A stretch of 21,645 nt of DNA from Clostridia bacterium (GCA_017542695.1 JAFXWT010000119.1:1-21645), one strand, 5' to 3'. Numbered from the stretch's first letter, positions 1 to 8,889 are shown. Notes: a model not told the origin generated them from the sequence alone. Translations and numbers: made by a program.

Positions 1-812
1 GAATACGCCTTCATAACACCGAGCGTGTTGTCGATCTTGCATCCCGGAATACCCGCGCCGATCGGCGCATACGCCGATATGACGTTTGACGACGACGTGA
101 AAGGATAAATGCCGAAGTCGATGTCGCGGAGCGCGCCGAGCTGCGCCTCGAACATGATGTTCTTCCCCGCTTTGACGGCTTCGCTTAAATACACCGTCAT
201 GTCGCAGACGTAGGGCTTGAGCTCGTCGCCGTATTTACGGAGCCACGCCATCATCTCCTCGGTCGTGTTCGGCTCCGCGCCGTAAATTCCCTTCATCAAG
301 AGATTTTTGTATTCGAGAAGCTCCGAGACCTTCTCGGAAAGCACCTCGTCGGACTCGAACAAGTCTCCCATTCTGAGTCCCTTTTTCATGTATTTGTCGC
401 CGTAAACGGGCGAGATCCCGCGGCGCGTCGAGCCGTATTTCTTGTCGGCAAGGCGCTCTTCCTCAAGGCAGTCCATTCTGACGTGGTACGGCATACAGAT
501 GATCGCCCTGTCGCTGATTTTGAGGTTGTCGGGCGTTATCACGATGCCGCCCTCGCGGAGCTTCGCCATTTCGCCGACGAGATGGCAAATGTCGATGACC
601 ATTCCGTTGCCCATCACGTTCACTACCTCGGGGCGAAGAATGCCCGACGGCAGAAGATTCAATATGAATTTCCCTCTTTCGTTTATTACGGTGTGTCCCG
701 CGTTGTTTCCACCTTGATAGCGGCACACGATGTCGCTTTTGGACGCGAGAAGGTCCACCATTCTGCCCTTGCCCTCGTCGCCCCAGTTGATTCCTACAAC
801 AGCACTAAGCAT
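1..812 (-). CDS. purA: Adenylosuccinate synthetase (5' part, runs off the window)
   Basis: Joins IMP and aspartate using GTP to give adenylosuccinate, the first committed step from IMP to AMP; cytosolic. The 270 visible residues hold the N-terminal GTP loop WGDEGKG (residues 10-16, with Asp12 as catalytic base), the YQGGNNAGHT motif with His40, the IMP-binding GSTRRGISPVYGDK stretch and the late DFGIYPFTSSS motif. The GST-x-x-GI-x-P form and the AYAPIGAGIP stretch are typical of clostridial PurA rather than of the E. coli type. The start at 812 is supported by a GGGAG ribosome binding site about 7 nt upstream. The gene is divergent from the NYN operon and the C-terminal part lies outside the window. 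Family assignment is firm. Confidence 0.95.
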   Translation of the reverse strand, partial: MLSAVVGINWGDEGKGRMVDLLASKSDIVCRYQGGNNAGHTVINERGKFILNLLPSGILRPEVVNVMGNGMVIDICHLVGEMAKLREGGIVITPDNLKISDRAIICMPYHVRMDCLEEERLADKKYGSTRRGISPVYGDKYMKKGLRMGDLFESDEVLSEKVSELLEYKNLLMKGIYGAEPNTTEEMMAWLRKYGDELKPYVCDMTVYLSEAVKAGKNIMFEAQLGALRDIDFGIYPFTSSSNVISAYAPIGAGIPGCKIDNTLGVMKAY

Positions 813-871
813 ATTATACTCCCAAAGATCCCCGTGGGACCTGAATTCATAACCAAAATGGGTTACACTTA

Positions 872-900
872 ATTTTACCACAAAAAACTGATTTTGTATA
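872..900 (-). promoter_or_regulatory. Candidate purA promoter
   Basis: On the minus strand, TATACA (895-900) and TAAAAT (872-877) are separated by 17 nt. The -10 is one mismatch from consensus, the -35 matches at four of six positions. It leaves a leader of about 55 nt before the purA start. Seen by eye only. Confidence 0.45.
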
Positions 901-958
901 TATTTTTCGTGAAAAAGAGAAAATATTTTCTTTGCCCTCGAAATATGAGCGTTTTTTC

Positions 959-1002
959 TTGACTTATAATCAATTTGATGGTAAATTTATAATGTAAATA
1001 AT
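959..1002 (+). promoter_or_regulatory. AT-rich promoter region of the NYN-pepF operon
   Basis: A TTGACT hexamer (959-964) and a TATAAT hexamer (988-993) are present but 23 nt apart, which is too far for a normal sigma-A promoter. At 17 nt spacing the -10 would be TAAATT. The operon promoter most likely lies here, but the exact hexamers are not settled. Confidence 0.3.
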
Positions 1003-1044
1003 CATTCTTCATATACAGATAAAAAAAGAAAGGGGGTGTGTGAC

Positions 1045-1815
1045 ATGGGACTTTTCAAAAAAAGATCGAAAAAACCGTCCTGCATCGCGTTCGTCGATTT
1101 CGAGCATTGGTATATTTCCCTCGATAAGTTTTATTCGGTAAAGCCCGACGTGCGCGCGTGGGCTGACGAGCTGAACGAAAAATACGACGTGCGCCAGATC
1201 GCTATATTCGCGGACTTTTCAAATCCGTCGCTGCGCGCCGAGCTGGAACGCCTGCGCGACGTGACGACGTTCATTTTCGATACGAGAAATTCGAGCGAGC
1301 ACTACAAAAAGGATTTCACCGATTTTATCCTGCTTGACTACATTTACCGTCAGGCGATCACAAACAAGGATATCGATACGTTCATAATATTCACCGGCGA
1401 CGGCCACTTCACGTCGGTCGTGCGTTTCCTCAAAAACGAATGCCGCAAGGAAGTCGGGATTTACGGCATAACGGGCGCAACGAATGCGCAGCTCAAACAA
1501 AGCGCGTCGTTCTGCGAGGAGATACCGTCCGACACGGCGGTATACCGCTCATACTACAAAATGCTCGTCGATAATTTCAGTTATCTGACCGTCCACCGCG
1601 AATACGGAGAAAAAGCGACCAAAGAGAAGATAGTCGAGCGCGTCTGCGCGAAAAACAAGGTCGGCAAAAAATCCATTTCAAAGGCGCTCGACCTGATGAT
1701 AAACGACGGCTACGTTTACCGCGCGTCCGCCGTCGGCGAAAACGGAAAAAAGATCGAGGTCATGAAGCCGAACTGGGAATTGCTCGCAAGAGACGGGCTC
1801 TGGGACAAACCGTAA
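1045..1815 (+). CDS. NYN-domain (LabA/DUF88-type) putative ribonuclease with C-terminal winged-helix-like region
   Basis: A PIN-like NYN fold occupies roughly residues 13-150. Acidic residues expected to bind metal are visible: Asp18 in FVDFEHWY, Asp90 and Asp93 in DFTDFILLDYIY, and Asp119 in FTGDGHF. After it, from about residue 190, the region TKEKIVERVCAKNKVGKKSISKAL looks like a helix-turn-helix or OST-HTH/LOTUS-like nucleic acid-binding part. NYN proteins are known or presumed RNases; the substrate here cannot be told. A GTG at 1036 is also in frame, but the AAAGGGGG at 1029-1036 fits the ATG at 1045 as its ribosome binding site, so 1045 is preferred. It lies 16 nt upstream of pepF and is probably co-transcribed with it. 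Confidence 0.85.
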   Translation: MGLFKKRSKKPSCIAFVDFEHWYISLDKFYSVKPDVRAWADELNEKYDVRQIAIFADFSNPSLRAELERLRDVTTFIFDTRNSSEHYKKDFTDFILLDYIYRQAITNKDIDTFIIFTGDGHFTSVVRFLKNECRKEVGIYGITGATNAQLKQSASFCEEIPSDTAVYRSYYKMLVDNFSYLTVHREYGEKATKEKIVERVCAKNKVGKKSISKALDLMINDGYVYRASAVGENGKKIEVMKPNWELLARDGLWDKP

Positions 1816-1831
1816 AAAAAGGAGAATAATC

Positions 1832-3610
1832 ATGGCAAACAGAAACGAAATTTCAAGTGAATTCAAGTGGGATTTTACCCCGATGTTTGAAAGCGACGCC
1901 GCTTGGGAAAAGGCGTACGCCGAAGTCGAAAAGACCATTCCCGCCGTCGCCGCGCTCGCGGGGACGCTGTGTAAAAGCGCCGACTCGCTGAAAAACGCGC
2001 TCGACAAATTTTACGCTCTCGGCGAAAAGCTCGAGCGCGTCTACCTTTACGCGATGCTGCACAAAAACACCGATAACGGCAACACGACTTATCAGTCGAT
2101 AGAGGCGCGCGCGATGTCGCTTTACGTAAGTTTCAACATGGCGACGTCGTTCGTAACGCCGGAGCTGCTCTCCGCGCCGACGGAAACGCTTGAAGCGTTC
2201 ATCAAGGATGAGAAGCTCGCGGGATACCGACACATGCTCGAAGACACGGCGCGCTCGCGCGCCCACACGCTCGACGCGCAGACCGAGCGCATGCTCGCCA
2301 TGCTCGGCGAGTCGATGCAGACTCCGTCGAACGCCTTTGAAATGCTCGAAGCCGTCGACATTTCCTTCCCCGAAACAACGGGCGAGGACGGCAAACCCGC
2401 TCCGCTGACTCACGGCTCGTACCGCGTGTTTCTCGAGAGCGAAAAGCGTGAGGTGCGCCGCGAAGCGTATGAAAAATACTTCGGCGAATTCAAACGCTAC
2501 ATCAACACGATAACGGCGCTCTATTCGGGCTCCGTCAAAAACGACACGTTCTCAACGCGCGTCAGAAACTTCGGCTCCTCCTGCGAGGCGGCGCTCTTCA
2601 ACTCGAACGTCCCCGTTTCCGTTTACGACGCGCTGACCGAAGCGATACACGGCGGGCTCGGCACGATGAAAAAATACATCGACGTCCGCAAAAAGCTCCT
2701 CGGACTCGACGAAGTCCATATGTACGATATGTACTGCCCGATGGTAAAATCGATCGATATGAGCATGACGTACGACAAAGCAAAAGAGCTCGTTCTCAAA
2801 GCCTGCGCGCCGCTCGGCGACGAGTACGTTTCCCTGCTTGAGCGCGCGTTCAAAGAAAATTGGGTGGACGTTTACGAGAACCCCGGCAAGACGACGGGCG
2901 CGTTCTCGTGCGGCGTTTACGGTGTTCATCCGTACGTGCTGTTAAACTTCTCCGGCACGCTTGACGACGCGTTCACTCTCGCGCACGAGCTCGGTCACTC
3001 GATGCACTCGTACTTCTCCTCGCGCGAGAACAGCTACGCAAACCACGACTACAAGATCATGTGCGCCGAGGTCGCGTCGACGGTCAACGAGGTGCTTCTC
3101 GTGAAATATCTGCTCTCCGTCGAGACGGACAAATCGCGCCGCGCGGCGCTTCTCAACCACCTGCTTGAGAGCTTCCGCACGACAGTCTTCCGTCAGACGC
3201 TGTTCGCGGAATTCGAGCGCGGCGCTCACGAAATGGACGAGCGCGGCGAACCGCTCACGTCAGAGTCGCTGAACGCGCTATACAGAAAGCTCAATCTTCT
3301 CTACTACGACGGCGCGGTCGTCGACGAGATACACGACATCGAATGGGCGCGCATCCCGCATTTCTATAATGCGTTCTACGTCTATCAGTACGCAACGGGC
3401 TTTTGCAGCGCAGTCAAGATAGCGAGCGACATTCTCAGGACGGGCGACGCCTCGGCATATCTGAAATTCCTTTCGACAGGCGGCAGCGATTATCCTCTTG
3501 AAGAGCTGAAGATCGCCGGAGTAGACCTCACGAAGCCCGACACGGTGCGCTCCGCGCTCGAGGTCTTTGCCGACACGCTCGAAGAGTTCAAGGAACTTGT
3601 AGGTGCGTAA
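1832..3610 (+). CDS. pepF: Oligoendopeptidase F (M3 family zinc metallopeptidase)
   Basis: A cytosolic zinc endopeptidase that cuts short peptides. At 592 aa it has the normal PepF length. The zinc site is H385-E-L-G-H389 followed by SMH, with the third ligand Glu413 in the CAEVASTVNE segment, as in the M3B (PepF) branch. The C-terminal part carries the family features YYDGAVVDEI and the IPHFYNAFYVYQYATG stretch that lines the substrate cleft. No signal peptide. An AAAGGAG ribosome binding site lies at 1817-1823. The next gene begins at the base after its stop codon, so the two are translationally linked. Confidence 0.95.
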   Translation: MANRNEISSEFKWDFTPMFESDAAWEKAYAEVEKTIPAVAALAGTLCKSADSLKNALDKFYALGEKLERVYLYAMLHKNTDNGNTTYQSIEARAMSLYVSFNMATSFVTPELLSAPTETLEAFIKDEKLAGYRHMLEDTARSRAHTLDAQTERMLAMLGESMQTPSNAFEMLEAVDISFPETTGEDGKPAPLTHGSYRVFLESEKREVRREAYEKYFGEFKRYINTITALYSGSVKNDTFSTRVRNFGSSCEAALFNSNVPVSVYDALTEAIHGGLGTMKKYIDVRKKLLGLDEVHMYDMYCPMVKSIDMSMTYDKAKELVLKACAPLGDEYVSLLERAFKENWVDVYENPGKTTGAFSCGVYGVHPYVLLNFSGTLDDAFTLAHELGHSMHSYFSSRENSYANHDYKIMCAEVASTVNEVLLVKYLLSVETDKSRRAALLNHLLESFRTTVFRQTLFAEFERGAHEMDERGEPLTSESLNALYRKLNLLYYDGAVVDEIHDIEWARIPHFYNAFYVYQYATGFCSAVKIASDILRTGDASAYLKFLSTGGSDYPLEELKIAGVDLTKPDTVRSALEVFADTLEEFKELVGA

Positions 3611-4558
3611 ATGAAGATCACCGTTCTTGATACGTGCACCGTCACAAACGGCGACGTGTCGCTTGATGAAATAAAAAAACTCGGCGACGTCAGGTTTTTT
3701 GACGTCGTCGAGCCGAAAGACATCGCCGACACGATCGGCGACAGCGACGCCGTCATCTGCAACAAAGCGAAGATCACCGACGAGATAATGGAAAAGTGCG
3801 AAAATCTTCGCTACGTCGGACTTTTTGCGACGGGTTACAACAATATCGACACCGCGGCGGCCGCCCGCCGCGGCATCGCCGTTTGCAACGTGCCGGGGTA
3901 TTCGACCGATTCCGTCGCGCAGCAGGCGTTCGCTATGATACTCCACTTCGCCACGTCAGCCGACCTTTACTCCGCGTCGGTGTTGCGCGGCGATTGGGTA
4001 AAATCAAAAACTTTTTCGTATTTTTCGTACCCGATAACAGAGCTCGCGGGCAAGACGCTCGGCATCTTCGGTTTCGGCACGATAGGCAAAAAGGTCGCCG
4101 AAATCGGAATGGCGTTTGGCATGAAAATCCTTGCCGTATCTCACAAAAAGACATCTTATACAAATGTAGAATTTGTCGATAAAGACGAGCTTTTCGCCCG
4201 CGCGGACTACCTGACTCTCCACTGCCCGCTCACAGACGAGACGCGCAGCGTCGTGAACGAGCGGACGCTCTCGCTTATGAAGCCGACGGCGTTTCTGATC
4301 AACACCGCGCGCGGCGGCTGCGTCGAAGAACAGGCGCTCGTCCGTGCGCTGAACGGCGGCAAGATCGCCGGCGCGGGCATCGACGTGCTCGACGCGGAGC
4401 CAATGACGGACGGGCATCCGTACCTTAACGCGAAAAATATTTTCATTACGCCGCACGTCGCGTGGGGCTCGTATGAGGCGCGCGTGCGCTTGATCTCGCT
4501 CGTCGCGGAAAACGTCAAGGCGTTCATGCGCGGCGAACCGATAAACAAGGTGAATTGA
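3611..4558 (+). CDS. D-isomer specific 2-hydroxyacid dehydrogenase (glycerate dehydrogenase-like)
   Basis: An NAD(P)-dependent reductase or dehydrogenase of D-2-hydroxyacids. The Rossmann motif GFGTIG is at residues 154-159, and the catalytic triad of the family is present: Arg234 in NTARGG, Glu263 in DVLDAEP, and His282 in TPHVAWGS. At 315 aa it is a single-module enzyme without the C-terminal ACT or ASB domain of SerA. The N-terminal half carries the FATGYNNID substrate loop, and the sequence most resembles the hydroxypyruvate/glycerate branch. The exact substrate (hydroxypyruvate, glyoxylate or another 2-oxoacid) is not decided by sequence. It starts directly after the pepF stop and ends before a terminator shared with dxs. 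Confidence 0.9.
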   Translation: MKITVLDTCTVTNGDVSLDEIKKLGDVRFFDVVEPKDIADTIGDSDAVICNKAKITDEIMEKCENLRYVGLFATGYNNIDTAAAARRGIAVCNVPGYSTDSVAQQAFAMILHFATSADLYSASVLRGDWVKSKTFSYFSYPITELAGKTLGIFGFGTIGKKVAEIGMAFGMKILAVSHKKTSYTNVEFVDKDELFARADYLTLHCPLTDETRSVVNERTLSLMKPTAFLINTARGGCVEEQALVRALNGGKIAGAGIDVLDAEPMTDGHPYLNAKNIFITPHVAWGSYEARVRLISLVAENVKAFMRGEPINKVN

Positions 4559-4590
4559 AAAATCCTTCTCTCACGGAGAAATCAAAATCG

Positions 4591-4618
4591 AAAAACCTCG
4601 GCGGCGCCGAGGTTTTTC
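4591..4618. terminator. Bidirectional intrinsic terminator between the operon and dxs
   Basis: A perfect stem CCTCGGC/GCCGAGG (4596-4602 and 4606-4612) with loop GGC is flanked by A5 on the left and T5CTT on the right. It can therefore stop transcription in both directions, for the plus operon and the convergent dxs. Confidence 0.9.
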
Positions 4619-4635
4619 TTTTTTATACAAATGTA

Positions 4636-6453
4636 TTATATTTCTTTCATCAGTCCTTTGATCTCGCTTGCTACCGATTCGGGATCAAATTTGAGGAGCT
4701 TGTCGAGGGAGGCGACGTCGCCGTGCGGGACAAATCCATCGATGGCGCGGACGAACGTGCGCGCGCCGTCATGCGCGGCGATCTTCTCTCCGACGCCGCC
4801 CGCTTTGACGCCCTCTTCGAGCACGTAAACAAGCTTCGCGCCGCGCATCGCCGCGGCGAGCGCGTCGAAGTCGATCGGCATCACTTGCGCGAGGCGCACG
4901 ACCTTTGCGCTGTCGAGCATCGCCGCGGCTTTTACCGCGTTTTCCGTCATGCGCGAATACGTCACTATTGCGACGTCGCGCGGATCGGTCGTGTCGACCT
5001 TCACCGCGTCGCCCGCGAAATTGACGTCGTCAATGTCGATCTCGCCGCCCTTGTTGTATCTGACGGCGCACGGCCCGTCGCTGTCGAGCGCCGCTTTCAG
5101 CATCTCGTCAAGTTCATCATACGTCACAGGCGCGTAAATTTTCATGTCCGGCACCGCAGACATCATCGAAACGTCGAAAATCCCGTGATGCGTCACGCCG
5201 TCTCCCGAAACGATCCCCGCGCGGTCGACCGCGAAAACGACGTGAGCGCCCTGGAGCGAAACGTCGTGTATCAGCTGATCGTATATCCTCTGCGCGAACG
5301 TCGAATACACGGCGAAAACCGGCTTCATCCCGCCGAGCGCGAGCCCCGCGGCAAACGTCGCCGCGTGCTCCTCCGCAATCCCGACGTCGAAAAACCTGTC
5401 GGGGAATTTCTTTGCAAATTCCGAAAGTCCCGTGCCGTCAGTCATCGCGGCGGATATGGCGCAGATCCTGTCGTCCTTTTCGGCGAGCGCGCAGAGCGCT
5501 CGTCCGAACTCCGCTGAAAAGCCGGATTTCTTCGGTTCGTATCCCGCTTCTCTGTCAAACGGCGGGACGGAATGGTAAACGTCGGGCGATTTTTCGGCGG
5601 GCGCGTACCCGCTTCCCTTTTTTGTCGTCACGTGGACGATACAACACGTCGCGCGGCGCTTCGCCTCCGCGAACACCTCTTCGAGCCGTTGCTCATTCAT
5701 TCCGTCGACAGTGCCGAGGAAGTTTATTCCGAGACTGTCGAACACCGTGTTGCCTACGACGACTCGTTTGAAGAAATCCTTTATCTTTTTCAGCCCCGAA
5801 ACGATCCCGCGTCCGAGCGGCATTTTCGAGAAAAAGTTTTCTGTGCTTTTTTTGAAATCGTGGTAGTTGCGGCTGGCGCGGACGCGCGAGAAATGGCGCG
5901 ACAAACCGCCGACGTTCTTCGATATCGACATCTCGTTGTCGTTGAGCACGATGATGAGGCGGATATCGCTTTGCGACGCGCACATATCGAGCGCCTCGAA
6001 CGTCTCGCCGTTTGTAAACGAGCCGTCGCCGATCACCGCGACGACGTAAGCGTCGCTGCCCGATAGCTTGTTTGCGCGCGCAAGACCGAGCGCAGTTGAC
6101 AGCGCCGTGCCGCTGTGTCCCGCGGTGACAAAGTCGTACTCGCTCTCGTTTCTGTTAGTGAACCCCGATATCCCGCCATACTTGCGAAGCGTCACGAATC
6201 TGTCGTATCTCCCCGTCAGGAGCTTATGCGCGTAGCACTGATGCCCGACGTCGAAAATGAGCGTGTCGCGCGGCACGTCAAACACGCGGTGGAGCGCGAT
6301 CGTCATTTCAACGTCGCCGAGGTTCGACGACAAATGACCGCCGTTATGCGAAACGGCGTCGATGATCGTATCGCGTATCTCGCCCGCAAGCTTCCCTATA
6401 TCTTTTTCCGCCAGACCGTCAAGATCGCGCGGAGACTTTATATTTTCAAGCAT
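4636..6453 (-). CDS. dxs: 1-deoxy-D-xylulose-5-phosphate synthase
   Basis: A thiamine diphosphate-dependent enzyme that joins pyruvate and glyceraldehyde 3-phosphate, the first step of the MEP route to isoprenoids (and a source for thiamine and pyridoxal in some bacteria). It is 605 aa, close to the usual 620. Visible are the N-terminal SHNGGHLSSNLG with His40, the DVGHQCYAHK segment, the ThDP/Mg motif starting at GDG (142-144) and ending at Asn173 in NDN, the catalytic Glu361 in GIAEEHAATFAAG, and DRAGIVSGDGVTHHG. The motif reads GDGSFTNGETFEAL where proteobacterial Dxs has GDGAMTGGMAFEAM; this variant looks clostridial. It has its own promoter and an AAGGTGA ribosome binding site, and no co-transcribed MEP genes. 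Confidence 0.96.
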   Translation of the reverse strand: MLENIKSPRDLDGLAEKDIGKLAGEIRDTIIDAVSHNGGHLSSNLGDVEMTIALHRVFDVPRDTLIFDVGHQCYAHKLLTGRYDRFVTLRKYGGISGFTNRNESEYDFVTAGHSGTALSTALGLARANKLSGSDAYVVAVIGDGSFTNGETFEALDMCASQSDIRLIIVLNDNEMSISKNVGGLSRHFSRVRASRNYHDFKKSTENFFSKMPLGRGIVSGLKKIKDFFKRVVVGNTVFDSLGINFLGTVDGMNEQRLEEVFAEAKRRATCCIVHVTTKKGSGYAPAEKSPDVYHSVPPFDREAGYEPKKSGFSAEFGRALCALAEKDDRICAISAAMTDGTGLSEFAKKFPDRFFDVGIAEEHAATFAAGLALGGMKPVFAVYSTFAQRIYDQLIHDVSLQGAHVVFAVDRAGIVSGDGVTHHGIFDVSMMSAVPDMKIYAPVTYDELDEMLKAALDSDGPCAVRYNKGGEIDIDDVNFAGDAVKVDTTDPRDVAIVTYSRMTENAVKAAAMLDSAKVVRLAQVMPIDFDALAAAMRGAKLVYVLEEGVKAGGVGEKIAAHDGARTFVRAIDGFVPHGDVASLDKLLKFDPESVASEIKGLMKEI

Positions 6454-6483
6454 TGTTTCACCTTACAGTCATATGATAAGTTT

Positions 6484-6512
6484 ATTTTATCACAAATAAC
6501 GAAAGATGTCAA
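6484..6512 (-). promoter_or_regulatory. dxs promoter
   Basis: TTGACA (6507-6512) and TAAAAT (6484-6489) on the minus strand with a 17-nt spacer, a near-perfect sigma-A promoter about 30 nt before the dxs start. The -35 lies only 4 nt after the stop codon of the last head-cassette gene, so the phage module abuts this promoter without leaving room for a terminator. Confidence 0.85.
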
Positions 6513-6516
6513 CTTT

Positions 6517-8265
6517 TCACACGCCTGTTTTTGAAAAGGTCGCCTCGACGCCGTCGAGTGTCAGCGGTCGCGCCGACGTTATTTTCAGCTGCACGTTCCT
6601 GAATTTATGCCGCTCGGGCTTTATCACGAACGAGCACACTCCGTCAAAAGACGGCTTTGTGAGAGTGTATGAGCTTTTCGCCTCCACCCCGTCGTAATAG
6701 ATCCTGACAGTCGCGTTGTCGGCGACGGTCGCCGAGACAACAAGGCGCGTCATCACCTTTTCGTGCGCCGTGCCGAGATCAAACGGATACGTCACGATCT
6801 CCGTTACGACGCTCGCCGTCGACGCCGGCGACGCGTTTTCATCGAAAGAATAAACGTAGCCCGTCTCCTTTTCTATCATATAAATCTTTTCGCCGCGAGC
6901 GCCGATGAAATCTCCCGCGTCTACTGTATCAAGGCGCGTAAAGACGTATCCGTATTTCTTCTCCTCGCTGACGTCGGGAGACGACGGATGCGCCGCCGCG
7001 TAGTTCCACGCATAGACCGTGCCACCGACCGAGAGATAGTACGACGTGCCGCTCGCCGCGGCGACGGCGCCCCGAAGGGCGCTCTTCGTATTCGACAAAA
7101 GCTCATCGTCGACAAGCGTCGAGACGTGACAGCTTCCGTCGCGCTCCGTCAGCCCGAATTTGTCGATGTAGTAAACACCGCACTCCGAGTTTGCGAAGAA
7201 TATCTTGTCGTCGCATCCGACGACGCTCATCGGCATATCGCAGCCGAGGTCGCGCTTGACGACCTTCTGATCGATCACGGAGTCGGAAAGTCCGCTCCCC
7301 TCGATATGCGCGTATTTCACGCATGAAGGCGTGAAAACGAGCGCGCCGTCGGTGTAGTTCACCATAGCCGTCACCGGCTCGCCGACGGAAGCGGAGATGA
7401 TCGCGTCTGTCGTGACGTAAAGCCCGTCTTTCATTCCGAGCGCGTAAAGCGTCTGCCCCACGGCGAGCAAAAGCGTCTTGCTCATTCCCGCGATGCCGGA
7501 ATTAAGCACCGATATCGCCGTCGCCGAATATAGCGCGCTTCGCACGGACGAAAACGAATTCAGCGACAGCACGCCCTCGTCCGTGCTCGAGCCGAGACGC
7601 AGAGTGACGACGAAATCCCCCGATATCGCGGGAGTAAAGCCGAGCGTCATTCCGCTGATGTTCGTCACAAGATTGCACGTTCCGCTGTACGACGAGCCGT
7701 TTTTGTATTTGACCGACGCGACGGATGCGTATTTCACATCCCGCGGCAGATAGATAACGCTCGTTGCCTCGGAAAGCGAGTACTCGAAGCCGATCGAGTC
7801 GGACAGCGCGTTCGGCTCTTCGCATTCGGTGCCGATCATGCTCGTCGCGCTCGTGAATTTCAACACCGTCGGAACATACGTCGCCGCCGCGCCTGTCGTA
7901 AGCGCGTCGGTGACGCGGAGCAGGCGCGAGTTATCCGTCATTATGAACGCGCCGCTATCATGAAACATCACGGTGTTTGAATTTGTGTAAAAATAATTGT
8001 TCGCCACGCGGCTGACAACGTCCGCCGCGTTTTTGGCGTAGAGCGCGCGCCCGACGCGGAATACGTCGACGCCCGACGCAGAACATTTCGCCTTAATGAC
8101 GCTGCCTGCGCCGGCGTCTGACAGATTAAGCTCACCGATCTTCGATGGAGGGCACGCCGTTTTGAGCGTCCCGCGGCGGAATACGGCGTTCTTTGCGCTC
8201 CGTATCGTCTCGGGCGTGATCTTGCCGACGTCGTAAGTTTTCGTCGCGCCGCCCGTGATCTTCAT
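6517..8265 (-). CDS. Phage head-closure/DNA stabilisation protein, gp10-like (putative beta-propeller)
   Basis: 582 aa, rich in Ser, Thr, Val and Ala, with many short beta-strand-like repeats (for example Y-A-hydrophobic-G, YYIDKFG and YLSVGGTVYAWN). These suggest a beta-propeller followed by a C-terminal beta-sandwich from about residue 480. The N-terminus KITGGATKTYDVGKITPETIRSAKNAVFRRGTL resembles the opening of gp10-like tail accessory proteins that seal the portal after packaging. The position directly after a gp4-like adaptor supports this more than sequence does. The open frame extends upstream to 8406, but the GGAGG at 8271-8275 and the 4-nt ATGA overlap with the adaptor gene fix the start at 8265. 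Function is inferred from fold impression and gene order. Confidence 0.65.
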   Translation of the reverse strand: MKITGGATKTYDVGKITPETIRSAKNAVFRRGTLKTACPPSKIGELNLSDAGAGSVIKAKCSASGVDVFRVGRALYAKNAADVVSRVANNYFYTNSNTVMFHDSGAFIMTDNSRLLRVTDALTTGAAATYVPTVLKFTSATSMIGTECEEPNALSDSIGFEYSLSEATSVIYLPRDVKYASVASVKYKNGSSYSGTCNLVTNISGMTLGFTPAISGDFVVTLRLGSSTDEGVLSLNSFSSVRSALYSATAISVLNSGIAGMSKTLLLAVGQTLYALGMKDGLYVTTDAIISASVGEPVTAMVNYTDGALVFTPSCVKYAHIEGSGLSDSVIDQKVVKRDLGCDMPMSVVGCDDKIFFANSECGVYYIDKFGLTERDGSCHVSTLVDDELLSNTKSALRGAVAAASGTSYYLSVGGTVYAWNYAAAHPSSPDVSEEKKYGYVFTRLDTVDAGDFIGARGEKIYMIEKETGYVYSFDENASPASTASVVTEIVTYPFDLGTAHEKVMTRLVVSATVADNATVRIYYDGVEAKSSYTLTKPSFDGVCSFVIKPERHKFRNVQLKITSARPLTLDGVEATFSKTGV

Positions 8266-8849
8266 AAAATCCTCCTGTTTCCGTAGAGCGAGTCCTCGAC
8301 GCTGCGGCAGTCGCCGCCCGAAATGAAGGCGGCGGCCATGGTCCCATCGTATTCGTCGGCGAGCGTCGAATACCGCACGGCGTCTCCGGGGTACGCCTCG
8401 GAGCAAAGCTCCAGCGCGGCGCCGAGGGCGACGAGATCGAACGTCACGCCGTCAAAATCGGTGTCGGTCGCATCGGTCGCGCCGTCGACGCTCGACGGAT
8501 AAGAGTAGTAATATATCTGCGCTTGACCGGCGGGGACTCCCCTGCCGACGATGTTCCCGTCGGAGATGAAAAACTTCGACGGGGAGTAGACTTTTCCGTC
8601 TATCGAGACGCTTTTCAGCGCGATCATCCCCGTCGGCGCCGACGTTGTGACGGCGTCAATTCCGACAAATTCCCTGACGGTGTATTTCACGATGCTTTTG
8701 AGCGACGTCGAGATCTTTCGCGCCGCACTGTCGACGGCGCCAGCCATCGACGAGACGACAGCGTCGTAAACGCTGCCGTTCACGACTCCCGACTCGGATT
8801 TGAGGTCGAGAAGGGAGAGTATCTTTTGTTTGAGTTTTCCGTATGTCAT
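8262..8849 (-). CDS. Phage head-tail adaptor, gp4-like
   Basis: A 195-aa protein with a helical N-terminal half (MTYGKLKQKILSLLDLKSESG, then a predicted long helix to about residue 60), a short beta-rich middle (KSVSIDGKVYSPSKFFISDGNIV, IYYYSYP) and a C-terminal helix bundle (FDLVALGAALELCSEAYPGDAVRYSTLADEYDGTMAAA). This layout is that of P22 gp4 or HK97 gp6-type connectors, which form a 12-fold ring under the portal. It lies between the coat and gp10-like genes, as in P22. The ribosome binding site GGAGG (8854-8858) is strong. A terminator-like hairpin precedes it. Assignment rests on size, helix pattern and position. Confidence 0.65.
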   Translation of the reverse strand: MTYGKLKQKILSLLDLKSESGVVNGSVYDAVVSSMAGAVDSAARKISTSLKSIVKYTVREFVGIDAVTTSAPTGMIALKSVSIDGKVYSPSKFFISDGNIVGRGVPAGQAQIYYYSYPSSVDGATDATDTDFDGVTFDLVALGAALELCSEAYPGDAVRYSTLADEYDGTMAAAFISGGDCRSVEDSLYGNRRIL

Positions 8850-8859
8850 ATTACCTCCG

Positions 8860-8889
8860 AAAAAAAAGGGGAGAGCGTGCGCCCTCCCC
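8860..8889 (-). terminator. Terminator-like hairpin between the coat and adaptor genes
   Basis: Read on the minus strand: a 9-bp stem GGGGAGGGC/GCTCTCCCC (8881-8889 and 8868-8876, one G-U pair), loop GCAC, then eight T residues (8867-8860). This is a complete intrinsic terminator shape placed inside the operon, just after the coat stop (8898) and before the adaptor ribosome binding site. It probably lets only part of the transcription through. Confidence 0.8.

Noticed and set aside
1036..1044. GTG start for the NYN gene
   Set aside because: It overlaps the G-rich ribosome binding site itself; the ATG at 1045 has proper spacing.
6476..6491. GATAA/TTATC inverted repeat between the cassette and dxs as a terminator
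   Set aside because: 5 bp, A/T-rich, no T-tract, and it overlaps the dxs -10; it cannot end the cassette transcript.
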